This document shows positions 47,750 to 57,119 of a DNA stretch of 64,000 bases, in pieces. The notes beneath the pieces were generated by a model. That model was given only the letters and a program-made list of their open reading frames with translations. It made no database searches and was not told where the DNA came from. Position numbers and translations under genes: made by a program. How positions within the stretch are numbered: position 1 is the first letter of the stretch; every line of letters starts with the position of its first letter. The DNA is taken from NCBI GenBank assembly GCA_018061005.1, contig JAGOVA010000002.1:1-64000 (forward strand). Direction: 5' to 3'. The stretch is from Sterolibacterium sp. (GTDB taxonomy: Bacteria; Pseudomonadota; Gammaproteobacteria; Burkholderiales; Rhodocyclaceae).

Positions 47750-48582
47750 TCACCATCACCTCCGCCCAGCTCGATACCTGGCTGGCCGTCTATCTTTATC
47801 CGCTGACACGCATTCTGGCGTTGCTGGCCACCGCGCCGATCTTCAACAGCGCCGGGCTCTCCGCACGGCTCCGTCTGATCACCGGCCTGGCCATCGCCCT
47901 GGCACTCGCGCCCGCACTACCGCAAGACGCAGGCACACTCATCCCGCCCGGCTCCTGGGCCGGCATGGCGGTACTCGGGCAACAAATGCTGATCGGCACG
48001 ATCATGGGGCTGACCTTGCGGCTGGTGTTCACCGCAGTCGACATCGCCGGGGAACTGATCGGCCTACAGATGGGGCTTTCCTTCGCCACCTTTTTCGATC
48101 CGCACAGCAGCGCGCAAACCTCGGTGATGAGCTCTTTTCTGGGGCTGATCACCTCGCTCCTGTTCCTTGCGATGAATGGGCATCTGCTGATCCTTTCAGT
48201 GCTGGCCGAAAGCTTCCGGCTACTGCCCGTCAGCACGCAACCTTTTGCCGCCGGCGGATTCAGCGCACTACTCGCCTGGTCTGCCACCCTGTTTTCGGCA
48301 GGGCTGATGCTGGCACTACCGCTGATCGCTGCCCTGTTCATTGCCAACATCGCACTGGGCGTGCTGGCGCGCATCGCACCCCAGCTCAACATTTTCGCCA
48401 TCGGCTTTCCGGTCACCAGCATCACCGGGTTCGTGATGCTGACCCTGGCACTGCCCCACCTGGGCGATGCGATGCTGCGGCTTTATGAACGCGGATTCGT
48501 CGCGCTTGCCGAGGTGTTGCGCGCGGGCGGCGCATTGTCCGCATTGTCGACATTGGCAGCCCCGGCCTCATCCTTACCCTGA
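47746..48582 (+). CDS. fliR: Flagellar export gate protein FliR
   Basis: 278 aa from the ATG overlapping the fliQ stop; a longer frame inside fliQ is rejected. FliR closes the export gate. Several membrane segments are visible, with conserved LYPLTRILALLATAPIFNSA, IGLQMGLSFATFFDPHSSAQ, TSVMSSFLGLITSLLFLAMN and ARIAPQLNIFAIGFPVTSIT. The last ~30 residues (LSALSTLAAPASSLP) are variable and overlap a convergent gene by 100 bp. Confidence 0.96.
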   Translation: MITITSAQLDTWLAVYLYPLTRILALLATAPIFNSAGLSARLRLITGLAIALALAPALPQDAGTLIPPGSWAGMAVLGQQMLIGTIMGLTLRLVFTAVDIAGELIGLQMGLSFATFFDPHSSAQTSVMSSFLGLITSLLFLAMNGHLLILSVLAESFRLLPVSTQPFAAGGFSALLAWSATLFSAGLMLALPLIAALFIANIALGVLARIAPQLNIFAIGFPVTSITGFVMLTLALPHLGDAMLRLYERGFVALAEVLRAGGALSALSTLAAPASSLP

Positions 48583-49040
48583 TCGTCGCGCTTGCCGGTC
48601 AGGTGGATCACGCCGCGCGCCACCCGCTGCGAGCCGATCAGCGAGGACTCGATCCCCTCGCTATATTCCTGGATTTCATAGCCACTGAAGCTGCCATACT
48701 GCACCAGCTCGCGGGCACGCCGCTGAAATAACTGCCGCGCCTCGCCCGCGCCGCCGGCATAAAAACGCCGCATTTTCAGCGCGATATGCACATGATCCTC
48801 TGGCAACGGTGCCTGTTCGATTTCCCAGTTGGGTGCCAGCGGATCAAGGATCAGATACGCCGCGCCGGCATACGCCCCCCAGAACACGATTTTTTCCAGC
48901 GGCACGCCCATCGATGCGGAAATATGCAGCGTCGAATTCGGGATCAGCCCGGCCGCCTGCGTCATCCCGGCAGAACCACCCCAGCACCCTATCAGGCTCA
49001 GCCACAGCGCGGCCTGACGCAAAAAATGCCGGTTAACCAA
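48483..49040 (-). CDS. Exported protein of unknown function next to flgL
   Basis: About 185 aa, beginning with a TTG that overlaps the end of flgL by eight bases, so coupling to the flg operon is likely. The N-terminus looks like a signal peptide (RQAALWLSLIGCWGGSAGMT, then QAAG). ASMGVPLEKIVFWGAYAGAA and YLILDPLAPNWEIEQAPLPE form a possible membrane-associated region. The following EDHVHIALKMRRFYAGGAGE, ARELVQYGSFSGYEIQEYSE and GVIHLTGKRDD resemble conserved betaproteobacterial proteins without assigned function. The C-terminal 33 residues are Asp/Ala/Asn-rich and are the part that overlaps the end of fliR on the other strand. Confidence 0.65.
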   Translation of the reverse strand: MVNRHFLRQAALWLSLIGCWGGSAGMTQAAGLIPNSTLHISASMGVPLEKIVFWGAYAGAAYLILDPLAPNWEIEQAPLPEDHVHIALKMRRFYAGGAGEARQLFQRRARELVQYGSFSGYEIQEYSEGIESSLIGSQRVARGVIHLTGKRDDQGKDEAGAANVDNADNAPPARNTSASATNPRS

Positions 49041-50355
49041 GATAGTTGAACAGCGACAACTGCGAGATTTTGACGAACGACTGTTGCGCGGCCTGCAACT
49101 GGGTGTTCAGCCGCGTCAGATCCGAAATAGCCTGGGTCACATCCACATCCTGCAAGCGCGATAAGGTCTGCTGATACTGCAGGCTGACATCGCCATTCAC
49201 CGACTGCAATGCATCTGCCGTACCCATCCGCGCGCCGATGGCGGCACGCGTCGTCAGCAGGCTCTGATGCGCCTGATCGACGTTGCCGAGCATGGAAGCC
49301 ACTTCATTGCCCAGCCGCGTCGTGTCGTCGGTTGCCCCGCTCAGCGGCCGCTCCAGCGCCTTGATGAAACGCCCCAGCGTGGCAAATACGCTTTGCCCGG
49401 AACTACTCTTGACGCTGAAGCTATCCCCACTGGCCGGCTTGCCCGAGATGGTGACCGTCACGCCAAAATCGTTGTATGGCGCAGCCAGGCCGCTGAAGCT
49501 GATCGGCTGACCGGCCACATAGGCATGGCTGTAGGTGTTGGTCGGCCCGCCCGGCACGGGTGGCGTGCCGGTAAACAGAGACACCGGCGGATTCGCCGCA
49601 GCATCGACGAGATCGTAATACGTGGTGTTGGGCGGCCCATTCTGACCCGCGGTATCCGTCCAGAAACTCACCTGCAGGTTGCCACTGTTGTTCGGGCTTT
49701 GCCACTGACTGGGCACCAGGACATTACCGCCATTAACGATGCCCGTGCCAACATTTGCCGCACCGTAATCGGTAGCAAACACGCCATTTCCACTGGGGAC
49801 ATGGTTAAAAATCTCATTCCCCGAATCGCTGACCGCCAGTTGTTGCGAAGGCGACACCTGTAAAAACCGCTGACCATCATCCCCGGCATAGGCCACGCCT
49901 TCATTCACCGTGCCCGCAAACGGTTGGGTGTTGCCCTGAAAGCCAGAAAAAATGTACTGTCCACTGGCATCGCGGGTATTGGCAATCCCCATCAGCTGCT
50001 CGAAGCTCGCACGCATCTGCGTGGCGATACTTTGCCGATCGCTGTTACTCAGGCTGCTGTTGCCCGCCTGCACCGCCAGCGTTCGCACCTGAATCAGCAG
50101 ATCGCCCGCCCCCTGCAACTGGCTTTCGGCCAGCGCCAGCGTGTCACTGGTGTTATCCAGCGCAGCGGTATATTGCTTGGTCAGTGCCACGCCCTGCGAG
50201 GTCTCAAGAATGCCTGCCGAAGCCACCGGGTCATCCGCCGGGGTCAATACCCGTCGCCCGGTCGCCAGTTGCTGCTGTGTTTGCAGCATCTGGCTGGTTT
50301 GCCGACCGATGGCGCCCACCCCCACTTCATAAATCATGTTGGTACTGATACGCAT
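49033..50355 (-). CDS. flgL: Hook-filament junction protein FlgL (HAP3)
   Basis: 440 aa. The N-terminal D0/D1 is conserved (MRISTNMIYEVGVGAIGRQT, QQLATGRRVLTPADDPVASA), as is the C-terminus (LQDVDVTQAISDLTRLNTQL, QAAQQSFVKISQLSLFNYLG). The middle has an extra domain (about 170-330) with PISFSGLAAPYNDFGVTVTI and GKPASGDSFSV, similar to segments in flgK. FlgL joins the hook-associated ring to flagellin. It begins 18 bp after the flgK stop; GGAGT precedes the ATG. Confidence 0.94.
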   Translation of the reverse strand: MRISTNMIYEVGVGAIGRQTSQMLQTQQQLATGRRVLTPADDPVASAGILETSQGVALTKQYTAALDNTSDTLALAESQLQGAGDLLIQVRTLAVQAGNSSLSNSDRQSIATQMRASFEQLMGIANTRDASGQYIFSGFQGNTQPFAGTVNEGVAYAGDDGQRFLQVSPSQQLAVSDSGNEIFNHVPSGNGVFATDYGAANVGTGIVNGGNVLVPSQWQSPNNSGNLQVSFWTDTAGQNGPPNTTYYDLVDAAANPPVSLFTGTPPVPGGPTNTYSHAYVAGQPISFSGLAAPYNDFGVTVTISGKPASGDSFSVKSSSGQSVFATLGRFIKALERPLSGATDDTTRLGNEVASMLGNVDQAHQSLLTTRAAIGARMGTADALQSVNGDVSLQYQQTLSRLQDVDVTQAISDLTRLNTQLQAAQQSFVKISQLSLFNYLG

Positions 50356-50373
50356 GATGAATACTCCTTCGAA

Positions 50374-53277
50374 TCAGATTTCCAGCAAAGTATCGAACAG
50401 TTTATTGGCCACAGAGATCAGGCGCGCAGCCGCCTGGTAAGCCTGCTGGAAGCGCAGCAGGTTGGCCGCTTCCTCATCCAGATTCACGGCGGAAACCGAA
50501 TCACGCGAACTCTTCGCCTGATCGGCCAGCGCGTGCTGTGCCTGGCCACTGACCTGAACTTCGCGCGCTTTGTTACCCACCTGATTGACCATGGCCGCAT
50601 AACTGCCCTGGAAGGTAGTCGAGTTGCCATTGATGATCTTCGTCGTCTGCAACTGCCCCAGCAGCAGGGCATTGCGATTGTCCGACACGCCATTGCTGTT
50701 CGGCCCCACGCTGAAGGTATCGCCATTGTTCGGCGCACCCTTAATGGTGAAAGACACCCCATTGAAGCTGATCGCCGCACCCGAAACATAATTGATCTGG
50801 GTCAGCGGCGAATCAATGGCGAAGGGACTGCCCACCGCACCCGCCACGCTGACGCTGGTGCCCACCGGAAAGCCTGACAAAGTATTGGTCGCCTGGTCGT
50901 AACGCAAGGTCAGCGGAGCCACCGGCAGGCTGGACAGTTGCGTCACCGTTGCCCCCACCGTGCTCATCACACCGGTTCCGTTGGCGACACTCGCCAGGCT
51001 GACCCCTGTCGCACCGCCCAGGGTATTCGACATCACCGCCAGATGACCCGCGCCATTCACGGCCACACTCACGCCGGGGGCGGCAAACTGTGCATTGATA
51101 GTGGTTTGCAACTGCGTCGCCAGCGCTGCCGGGGTATAGCTGCCCGAGGGGACGAGTATTGTTTGCGCGCCTGCGCCATCGACATTGATGCTGAAACGGT
51201 CATTCACCCCGGCCTTGATGAGCATCGGGTTGCCAAGCACCAGCCCCCCTTCCTCCACCGCGCGATCGCCGGTCGTGACGGCACCACCAAACAGGGCATT
51301 GATGCCGGCATTTCCCGCCGTGAGCGTCACCGCTGCTGCCGTGGCGCCGCCTTGCAGGTTCGAGGTAATCATCAGCTGGCCACTGGCATCCGCGCTCACC
51401 GTCGCGCCCACCCCTACGGCAGCCTGCAGTCCGGCAATCAGTGCCTGACGGGTGGGGTAGGTTCCCGCCGCCAGTGTCTGGGTTGCCGCCGCGACACCAT
51501 TCAACGCCAGATCAAACTGGTCGTTCACCCCGGCCGCGATGGTCAAAGGAAAGCCCGGTGCCGCCACCCCTCTGGCCGCGCCCTGCACCGTGGTTGAGGG
51601 CGCACCAAACAACGCGGCGAAGCCGGTATTGGCCACCCCCGGCGTGGTGCCAGGCTGCGGATTGATGGTGAAGGAATCGCCATTCACCGGCGCGCCGGTA
51701 ATATTGACGGCAATGCCGTTGAAACTGAGATTGCCCCCCATGGCATAGGGCACCTTCGTCGTCGGGCTGGTAATCTGGATCAACTGCCCGCCGCCGTTAT
51801 CCACCAGTGCGCCGACCGGAAAGCCATCCAGACTGGGCGTGGGCGAGCTCAGATAGCGCAGCGTGATGGCCGCCGGAGGCGGTGTAGCGGTGGTACTCGT
51901 CACACTTCCGGCGGCAATACTTGCCGTGCCTGAATTGGTCACCCCAACGCCCGTGCGTACTGGCGCGGCCACCGCGATGTTACGCGTATCGGTAATCGCC
52001 ACGCCGATGTCACTGGCACCGCTGCGAGTGGGGCGGATCAGGAAACTGGAGCCATTCAAGGGCGGGCTGGAAAGGCTGATCGACATGCCCTCAATGCTGG
52101 CGGGCAACGGCCCGTTATTGAGAACCGTCACATTATCCGCAAGCCGCAGCAGGCTGTAATTGCCGCCCCCGGTTGAAGTCAGCCGGTAATCGCTAGTCGT
52201 CAATGCCGTCACGTCGCTGATCGTGGCCGTCACCGTCGGATTGGGCAAGGTGTTGCTGTTGCTGGCCAGCACCTGGGGCGCAGGAATCGAGAAGAAATCC
52301 TTGCCCAGCACGCCTGTCAGATCCATGCCCAGCTTGTGCTGGTCATTGAACGAATCGGCCAGGGCAATCGCCGTGCGACCCAGGGTATTTTGTGCCGTAT
52401 CCAGCGTTTCATTGCGAAATGCCAGCAGGCCGCCCAGCGCGCCGCCCTTCAACTGATTGTCGGGCAACTGAAAGGAGCCACCGGTCGGCAACTGCAAGGC
52501 CACCACGGTTCGCAGGGCATCGTAGCCATCCGGCACTGCGGCCAGCGTCGAGGCATCATTACCGACCACCAGCGGCTGGCCGGTGCCGATGAATACACTA
52601 TAACTGCCATCGCTTTGCGGCAGCACCGTGACGCGGATCTCCTTGTTGAGATCGTTGATGATCTGATCGCGCTGATCAAGCAGATCGTTGGCAGGCTGAT
52701 CGGTACCCGAGGCCTGCGCCACCAGGATGCGCTGATTGATGCTGGCAATCTGCTGGGCATAGGTATTGATGAGCGACACTTCGCTGGCAATCTGGGTATT
52801 AACCCCGGCACGAATCTCACCGAGCCGCGAATCGAGGCTCTGGAAACGCGCCGCCAGCGACTGGGCTTCGGAAAGAAAAGCCTGCCGCGACGGGGTTGAG
52901 GACGGATTGGCACTCAACTGGCTCAGCGCACTGAAGAAACCCGCCATGGCCGGGCTCAACCCGGAACTGGCATCCGCCATCAGATTGACGACCTGATCGA
53001 TCTGCGCGCCATAACGATCCATTTCCGACGCGCCCGCCTGTGCGCCCAGCACCTGCGTGGTCAGATAATCGCTATACGCCCGTTTGATGGTCGAGACATT
53101 GACCCCCTGGCCGATAAAGCCCGCCCCGGTATACATCGGTTGATTCGCCTGCTGCACCACCTGCTGCCGCGTATAGCCCGGCGTTGAGGCGTTGGCGATG
53201 TTCTGCCCGGTGGTATTCAGGTTCATCTGGGCGACGTTCAGGCCAGTCACGCCGATATTCAATGCATTGGCACCCAT
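50374..53277 (-). CDS. flgK: Hook-associated protein FlgK (HAP1), unusually long
   Basis: 967 aa against about 450-650 in most relatives. The ends are normal: MGANALNIGVTGLNVAQMNL, NTTGQNIANASTPGYTRQQV at the start, and VNLDEEAANLLRFQQAYQAA, ARLISVANKLFDTLLEI at the end. The extra length is in the middle (about 400-860) and contains two similar modules, starting near IAAGVNDQFDLALNGVAAAT and IKAGVNDRFSINVDGAGAQT. Two segments of the form SFNG...GAP.NGD.F also occur. FlgK is the first junction protein between hook and filament. Two sigma-54-like sites lie upstream. Confidence 0.93.
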   Translation of the reverse strand: MGANALNIGVTGLNVAQMNLNTTGQNIANASTPGYTRQQVVQQANQPMYTGAGFIGQGVNVSTIKRAYSDYLTTQVLGAQAGASEMDRYGAQIDQVVNLMADASSGLSPAMAGFFSALSQLSANPSSTPSRQAFLSEAQSLAARFQSLDSRLGEIRAGVNTQIASEVSLINTYAQQIASINQRILVAQASGTDQPANDLLDQRDQIINDLNKEIRVTVLPQSDGSYSVFIGTGQPLVVGNDASTLAAVPDGYDALRTVVALQLPTGGSFQLPDNQLKGGALGGLLAFRNETLDTAQNTLGRTAIALADSFNDQHKLGMDLTGVLGKDFFSIPAPQVLASNSNTLPNPTVTATISDVTALTTSDYRLTSTGGGNYSLLRLADNVTVLNNGPLPASIEGMSISLSSPPLNGSSFLIRPTRSGASDIGVAITDTRNIAVAAPVRTGVGVTNSGTASIAAGSVTSTTATPPPAAITLRYLSSPTPSLDGFPVGALVDNGGGQLIQITSPTTKVPYAMGGNLSFNGIAVNITGAPVNGDSFTINPQPGTTPGVANTGFAALFGAPSTTVQGAARGVAAPGFPLTIAAGVNDQFDLALNGVAAATQTLAAGTYPTRQALIAGLQAAVGVGATVSADASGQLMITSNLQGGATAAAVTLTAGNAGINALFGGAVTTGDRAVEEGGLVLGNPMLIKAGVNDRFSINVDGAGAQTILVPSGSYTPAALATQLQTTINAQFAAPGVSVAVNGAGHLAVMSNTLGGATGVSLASVANGTGVMSTVGATVTQLSSLPVAPLTLRYDQATNTLSGFPVGTSVSVAGAVGSPFAIDSPLTQINYVSGAAISFNGVSFTIKGAPNNGDTFSVGPNSNGVSDNRNALLLGQLQTTKIINGNSTTFQGSYAAMVNQVGNKAREVQVSGQAQHALADQAKSSRDSVSAVNLDEEAANLLRFQQAYQAAARLISVANKLFDTLLEI

Positions 53278-53354
53278 GATTGCTCCAAAGTTTCACTCGG
53301 TTAACGGCAAAACTTGCCGCGGGTTGAGTCGATCGAGTTTTCACCTGGATAACA

Positions 53355-53369
53355 GCAACCTTCGTGCCA
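53355..53369 (-). promoter_or_regulatory. Sigma-54 promoter of flgK
   Basis: On the minus strand TGGCACGAAGGTTGC, matching TGGCAC-N5-TTGC with the 10-base GG/GC spacing. It is about 80 bases before the flgK start, giving flgKL (and the gene at 48483) their own promoter. Confidence 0.9.
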
Positions 53370-53378
53370 GCCTTTGGG

Positions 53379-53393
53379 CCAACCTTCATGCCA
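53379..53393 (-). promoter_or_regulatory. Degenerate duplicate of the flgK sigma-54 promoter
   Basis: TGGCATGAAGGTTGG on the minus strand, 24 bp upstream of the good promoter and part of a direct repeat of it. The -12 GC is GG here and the -24 has one change, so it is probably inactive. Confidence 0.6.
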
Positions 53394-53405
53394 GCTTTCG
53401 AGGAA

Positions 53406-54422
53406 TCAGCCCGGCAAGGACAGCGGGCGCAAGGCCTGCCCTTCGATGATCCGGCTCAGCTTGAGCGCGTACTGCGGATCGGTGGCATAACCGGCCTGCT
53501 GCAAGCCTCGGGCAAAGCTGGCGGCATCGCGCGCGCCCAGGGCATCGGCATAACGTGGATTGTCCGCCAGCAAACGGGCGTAATCCTGAAACGCGGCCTG
53601 ATACGAAGGATAGGCACGAAAGCGCGCGCTCTGCCGCTGGGCGAGCCCGTTGACCACTTCGGTCGTCGAAGCCGTCACACTCGGGCCGCTCCAGCCCGCC
53701 CCGGCCTTGATGCCAAACAGATTATGACTGGAGGTTCCATCCGCCAGCCGTGGCAAGGATTTACCCCAGCCGGTTTCCAGCGCGGCCTGCGCCACCATGA
53801 AGTGCGCCGGAATTCCCGTCGCACGACTGGTTTCCAGCGCATGTGGCCACAGCTGCTCGATGAAATCGCGCGTCGCCGGGGATGCCGCCGGGGCATGAGC
53901 ACTTTGGGCTTCCTTGTCAGCGGCGGGCAGCAGTCGCGCATCCGGTAAAGGGCGCAACGTCGCGGCAGGCGGTTCAGTGGCCACGCCCTGCACGCCCGAC
54001 AAAGACAAACCGGAACTGGCCGGAGACAAGGACAAAGGCAGACTGCGCTCAGGGCGGTGCAGTGGTAATCCGGCTGGTACACCGGCAGGCAAGGCCGGTT
54101 CCGCGCTGCCTTGCGACATCTGCTTTTCGACCAGGGCAGCCAGGCCCATACCACGCCCACGCGTCGCCAGCACCTGTACCAGTTGCTGGTCGTACATCGA
54201 CTCGTACATGCGGGTTTGTTCGCTGTCAAAAAGCCCGTCATGCGGCGTCGCATCGCGCATGGCTTTCAGCACGGTTTGCAGGAACAGCGCCTCGAACTGC
54301 TGCGCCACCGCCTTGCGTGCTGCAGGCGTATCGGCGCGTGCCTCACGCCGCAGGTCGTTGAGGCCACGCGCATCCAGCGCAAGCTGGGTCTGTGAAGAAT
54401 AATCGGCAACGGTCATCTGCAT
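53406..54422 (-). CDS. flgJ: Flagellar rod assembly protein/muramidase FlgJ
   Basis: 338 aa, two domains. The N-terminal rod-capping part has AVAQQFEALFLQTVLKAMRD and EQTRMYESMYDQQLVQVLAT. The C-terminal glucosaminidase (about 185-335) cuts peptidoglycan to let the rod through: HFMVAQAALETGWGKSLPRL (catalytic Glu about 216), LFGIKAGAGWSG, FRAYPSYQAAFQDYARLLAD, NPRYADAL. The linker between them is Pro/Leu/Ser-rich. It is 74 bp downstream of flgI and probably belongs to the flgBCDEFGHI transcript. Confidence 0.95.
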   Translation of the reverse strand: MQMTVADYSSQTQLALDARGLNDLRREARADTPAARKAVAQQFEALFLQTVLKAMRDATPHDGLFDSEQTRMYESMYDQQLVQVLATRGRGMGLAALVEKQMSQGSAEPALPAGVPAGLPLHRPERSLPLSLSPASSGLSLSGVQGVATEPPAATLRPLPDARLLPAADKEAQSAHAPAASPATRDFIEQLWPHALETSRATGIPAHFMVAQAALETGWGKSLPRLADGTSSHNLFGIKAGAGWSGPSVTASTTEVVNGLAQRQSARFRAYPSYQAAFQDYARLLADNPRYADALGARDAASFARGLQQAGYATDPQYALKLSRIIEGQALRPLSLPG

Positions 54423-54496
54423 AGCCTACCTCCTTCGGCGCATGGCTCAAGCCGGATAAAAGCGGCTTTTCCCTGCCTGCACGCGGTTTCGCCGCG

Positions 54497-55603
54497 TCAG
54501 ATCACTTCCAGATCCGCCCGCAACGCACCCGCCGTATGCATCGCCTGAAGAATGGCGATGAGATCGGCCGGGTTCGCACCAATCGCATTCAACGCTTTCA
54601 CCACCTCGGCCAGATTCGCCCCGGGGCGCACATTGATCAGTGCGCCGCCCTCCTGCTTGATGTCGATCTGCGCGTTGCTCACCCCGGCCGTCTGGCCGGT
54701 GGACAGTGGATTGGGCTGGCTGACCGCGTTCTCTGCGCTCACGGTCACTGAAAGGCTGCCATGCGCCACGGCACAGTTATCCAGCGTCACCCCCTGGTTC
54801 ATCACCACAGAGCCGGTGCGGCTGTTGATGATGACCTTGGCCGCCTGCTGTACCGGTGTCAGCGACAAATCTTCGATCCGGCCGATGAACGCCACGCGCT
54901 CATCGGCACTCACCGGCGCACGCACCCTGACCTGGCGGCCATCTGCCGCGCTGGCCGTGCCAGGTGCCGCCTGATTGATGGCGGCCACCAGACGCTGCAT
55001 GGTGCCGAAATCGGCATTCTTGAGATCAAAATAAACGTATTCGCCCACCCCCAGCGGCGTAGCCAGCTCACGCTCCACGGTCGCACCACCGGCGATCCGC
55101 CCCACCGACAAATGATTCACCACCGCCTTCGATCCGCCCGCCGAAGCCCCGGCACCACTGACCACGACATTGCCTTGCGCCATGGCATACACCTGGCTGT
55201 CTGCGCCTTTCAGCGGTGTCATGATCAGCGTGCCACCGCGTAAGGATTTGGCATTACCCATCGAAGACACCGTAATGTCGATCTGCTGACCGGCACGGGC
55301 AAACGGCGGCAACGCGGCAGTGACGATCACGGCGGCGACATTTTTCAGTTGCAGGCTGGTGCCCGGCGGCAAGGCCACGCCCATGTTGGAGAGCATATTG
55401 ACGATGCTTTGCACCGTAAACGGCGTTTGCGTGGTCTGGTCGCCGCTGCCATCCAGCCCCACCACCAGGCCATAACCCACCAGCTGGTTATGGCGCACAC
55501 CGGCAATCGTGGCGAGATCCTTGATGCGTTCTGCATGCACCGGCGCGCCGGCGAGCAGCAACAGGAATGCCGCCCCCAGCAGCCTCATCCAGCGACCTAT
55601 CAT
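54497..55603 (-). CDS. flgI: Flagellar P-ring protein FlgI
   Basis: 368 aa from MIGRWMRLLGAAFLLLLAGA, chosen because AAAGGA precedes it by six bases; an upstream ATG at 55618 lacks this. The signal peptide is followed by the mature start ERIKDLATIAGVRHNQLVGY and GLVVGLDGSGDQTTQTPFT. ASSMGNAKSLRGGTLIMTPL-like and GGALINVRPGANLAEVVKAL segments, and the final GALRADLEVI, complete the family signature. FlgI forms the periplasmic ring bushing in the peptidoglycan layer. Confidence 0.96.
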   Translation of the reverse strand: MIGRWMRLLGAAFLLLLAGAPVHAERIKDLATIAGVRHNQLVGYGLVVGLDGSGDQTTQTPFTVQSIVNMLSNMGVALPPGTSLQLKNVAAVIVTAALPPFARAGQQIDITVSSMGNAKSLRGGTLIMTPLKGADSQVYAMAQGNVVVSGAGASAGGSKAVVNHLSVGRIAGGATVERELATPLGVGEYVYFDLKNADFGTMQRLVAAINQAAPGTASAADGRQVRVRAPVSADERVAFIGRIEDLSLTPVQQAAKVIINSRTGSVVMNQGVTLDNCAVAHGSLSVTVSAENAVSQPNPLSTGQTAGVSNAQIDIKQEGGALINVRPGANLAEVVKALNAIGANPADLIAILQAMHTAGALRADLEVI

Positions 55604-55620
55604 GGCAGATCCTTTCATGT

Positions 55621-56298
55621 TCAGAAGGGCAGGAAAGTCAGGAAGAAACGGCTCAGCCAGCCCATCGCCTGTGCCGAGTCGATAAATCCGTTCGCCTTGT
55701 ATTCAATGCGCGCATCGGCCACCTGAGTCGATTGCACGGTATTCGAGGCGGTGATGGTGTTGGGATTGACCACGCCAGAAAAACGGATGAACTCCTCGCC
55801 TTCCTTGAGGCCGATCTGCTTCTCGCCCGACACCAGCAGATTGCCGTTGGGCATCGCTTCGATCACGGTGACGGTGAGCGTGCTGGTGAAATCATTGGCC
55901 GAGGTATTCTGCCCCTTGCCATCGAAATCGTTGCTGCCGGAAGCGGCCAGATTCGTGCCTTGCAGCGTTTTGATCGGCAGGCCACTGACCGTCGGCACTG
56001 CGGCCTTGACGCTGGTCGAGCGTGTGGTCTTGTTTTCGGAATTCTTCGATGCTGACGTTTTCTCGGCAATATTGATGGTGAGAATGTCACCGACAAACCG
56101 CGCGCGCCGATCCTCGAACAAAGGGCGCGCCGAGGCCAGATTGTAAATCGCACCATTCGCCGGGGCTGCATAGTTGCGCGGCTCGGCGCGCGCTGTCATC
56201 GGCTGATGCACGCTGGTGGGCGGCACGCTGGTGGCACAGCCTGCCAAGAGCCCTAGCCCCAGCCCTGACACGACCCGCAGTATCGCCGAAATTTTCAC
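55621..56298 (-). CDS. flgH: Flagellar L-ring lipoprotein FlgH
   Basis: 225 aa from a GTG at 56298 with GGGGA upstream; the in-frame TTG at 56322 overlaps the flgG stop and is less likely. The lipobox is GLLAGCATS. The mature part has LFEDRRARFVGDILTINIAE, KTSASKNSENKTTRSTS, VSGEKQIGLKEGEEFIRFSG, VVNPNTITASNTVQSTQVAD and ARIEYKANGFIDSAQAMGWL. It forms the ring in the outer membrane. It ends 17 bp before flgI. Confidence 0.95.
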   Translation of the reverse strand: MKISAILRVVSGLGLGLLAGCATSVPPTSVHQPMTARAEPRNYAAPANGAIYNLASARPLFEDRRARFVGDILTINIAEKTSASKNSENKTTRSTSVKAAVPTVSGLPIKTLQGTNLAASGSNDFDGKGQNTSANDFTSTLTVTVIEAMPNGNLLVSGEKQIGLKEGEEFIRFSGVVNPNTITASNTVQSTQVADARIEYKANGFIDSAQAMGWLSRFFLTFLPF

Positions 56299-56318
56299 CG
56301 CTCGTCCCCGCTCATGGC

Positions 56319-57101
56319 TCAAAGATTAGCCAGCTTGGCCAGCATCTGATCCGAAGTTGAAATTACTTTGGAATTCATTTCATACGCCCGCTGGGTCTGG
56401 ATCATGGTCACCAGTTCCTCGGCCATATTGACGTTGGAAGTTTCGACATAGCCCTGATTGAGCAGGCCGGTTCCGTTGGTGCCCGGCGTGTTGGGCGACG
56501 GCGTGCCACTGGAGCCGGTTTCAACAAACAGGTTCTCGCCCATGCTCTGCAAACCGCCCGGATTGACGAAATTGGCGACCTGTATGGTGCCGATCTGCGT
56601 TGGCGCTTTCGCCCCCGCCTGCACGACGGAAACCACGCCATCGCGCGCAATGGTGATCGACGTCGCATCCGCCGGTATGGTCAACGCCGGCGAGAGCGGA
56701 TAGCCGCTGGAGGTCACCACCTGGCCGGTGCTGTCTTTCTGAAACGCACCATCACGCGTGTAAGACAACGTGCCGTCAGGCATCTGGATCTGGAAGAACC
56801 CCGAGCCATTGATGGCGATATCCAGCGCGTTGCTGGTCTGGCTCAGGTTGCCCTGGGTAAAGTTCTTTTCCGTTGCCACCGGGCGTGCCCCGGTGCCGAC
56901 CTGCAGACCGGAGGGGATCGTCGTTTGCTGCGACGACTGCGCGCCGGGCTGACGTAGCGTCTGGTAGAGCAGATCCTCGAATACCGCGCGCGAACGCTTG
57001 TAGCCATTGGTGCTGAGGTTGGCGAGGTTATTGGAAATGACATCAAGCTGGGTTTGCTGGGCATCGAGACCGGTTTTGGCTATCCAGAGCGAACGAATCA
57101 T
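56319..57101 (-). CDS. flgG: Flagellar distal rod protein FlgG
   Basis: 260 aa, the normal size. The N-terminus [40 protein letters not shown] and [15 protein letters not shown] is diagnostic of FlgG. The C-terminus [38 protein letters not shown] is the conserved rod/hook terminal helix. FlgG makes the distal rod. Together with flgF it lies in the usual order flgE-flgF-flgG-flgH. Confidence 0.97.
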   Translation of the reverse strand: MIRSLWIAKTGLDAQQTQLDVISNNLANLSTNGYKRSRAVFEDLLYQTLRQPGAQSSQQTTIPSGLQVGTGARPVATEKNFTQGNLSQTSNALDIAINGSGFFQIQMPDGTLSYTRDGAFQKDSTGQVVTSSGYPLSPALTIPADATSITIARDGVVSVVQAGAKAPTQIGTIQVANFVNPGGLQSMGENLFVETGSSGTPSPNTPGTNGTGLLNQGYVETSNVNMAEELVTMIQTQRAYEMNSKVISTSDQMLAKLANL

Positions 57102-57119
57102 GGGGGCTTACCTTGGCTG

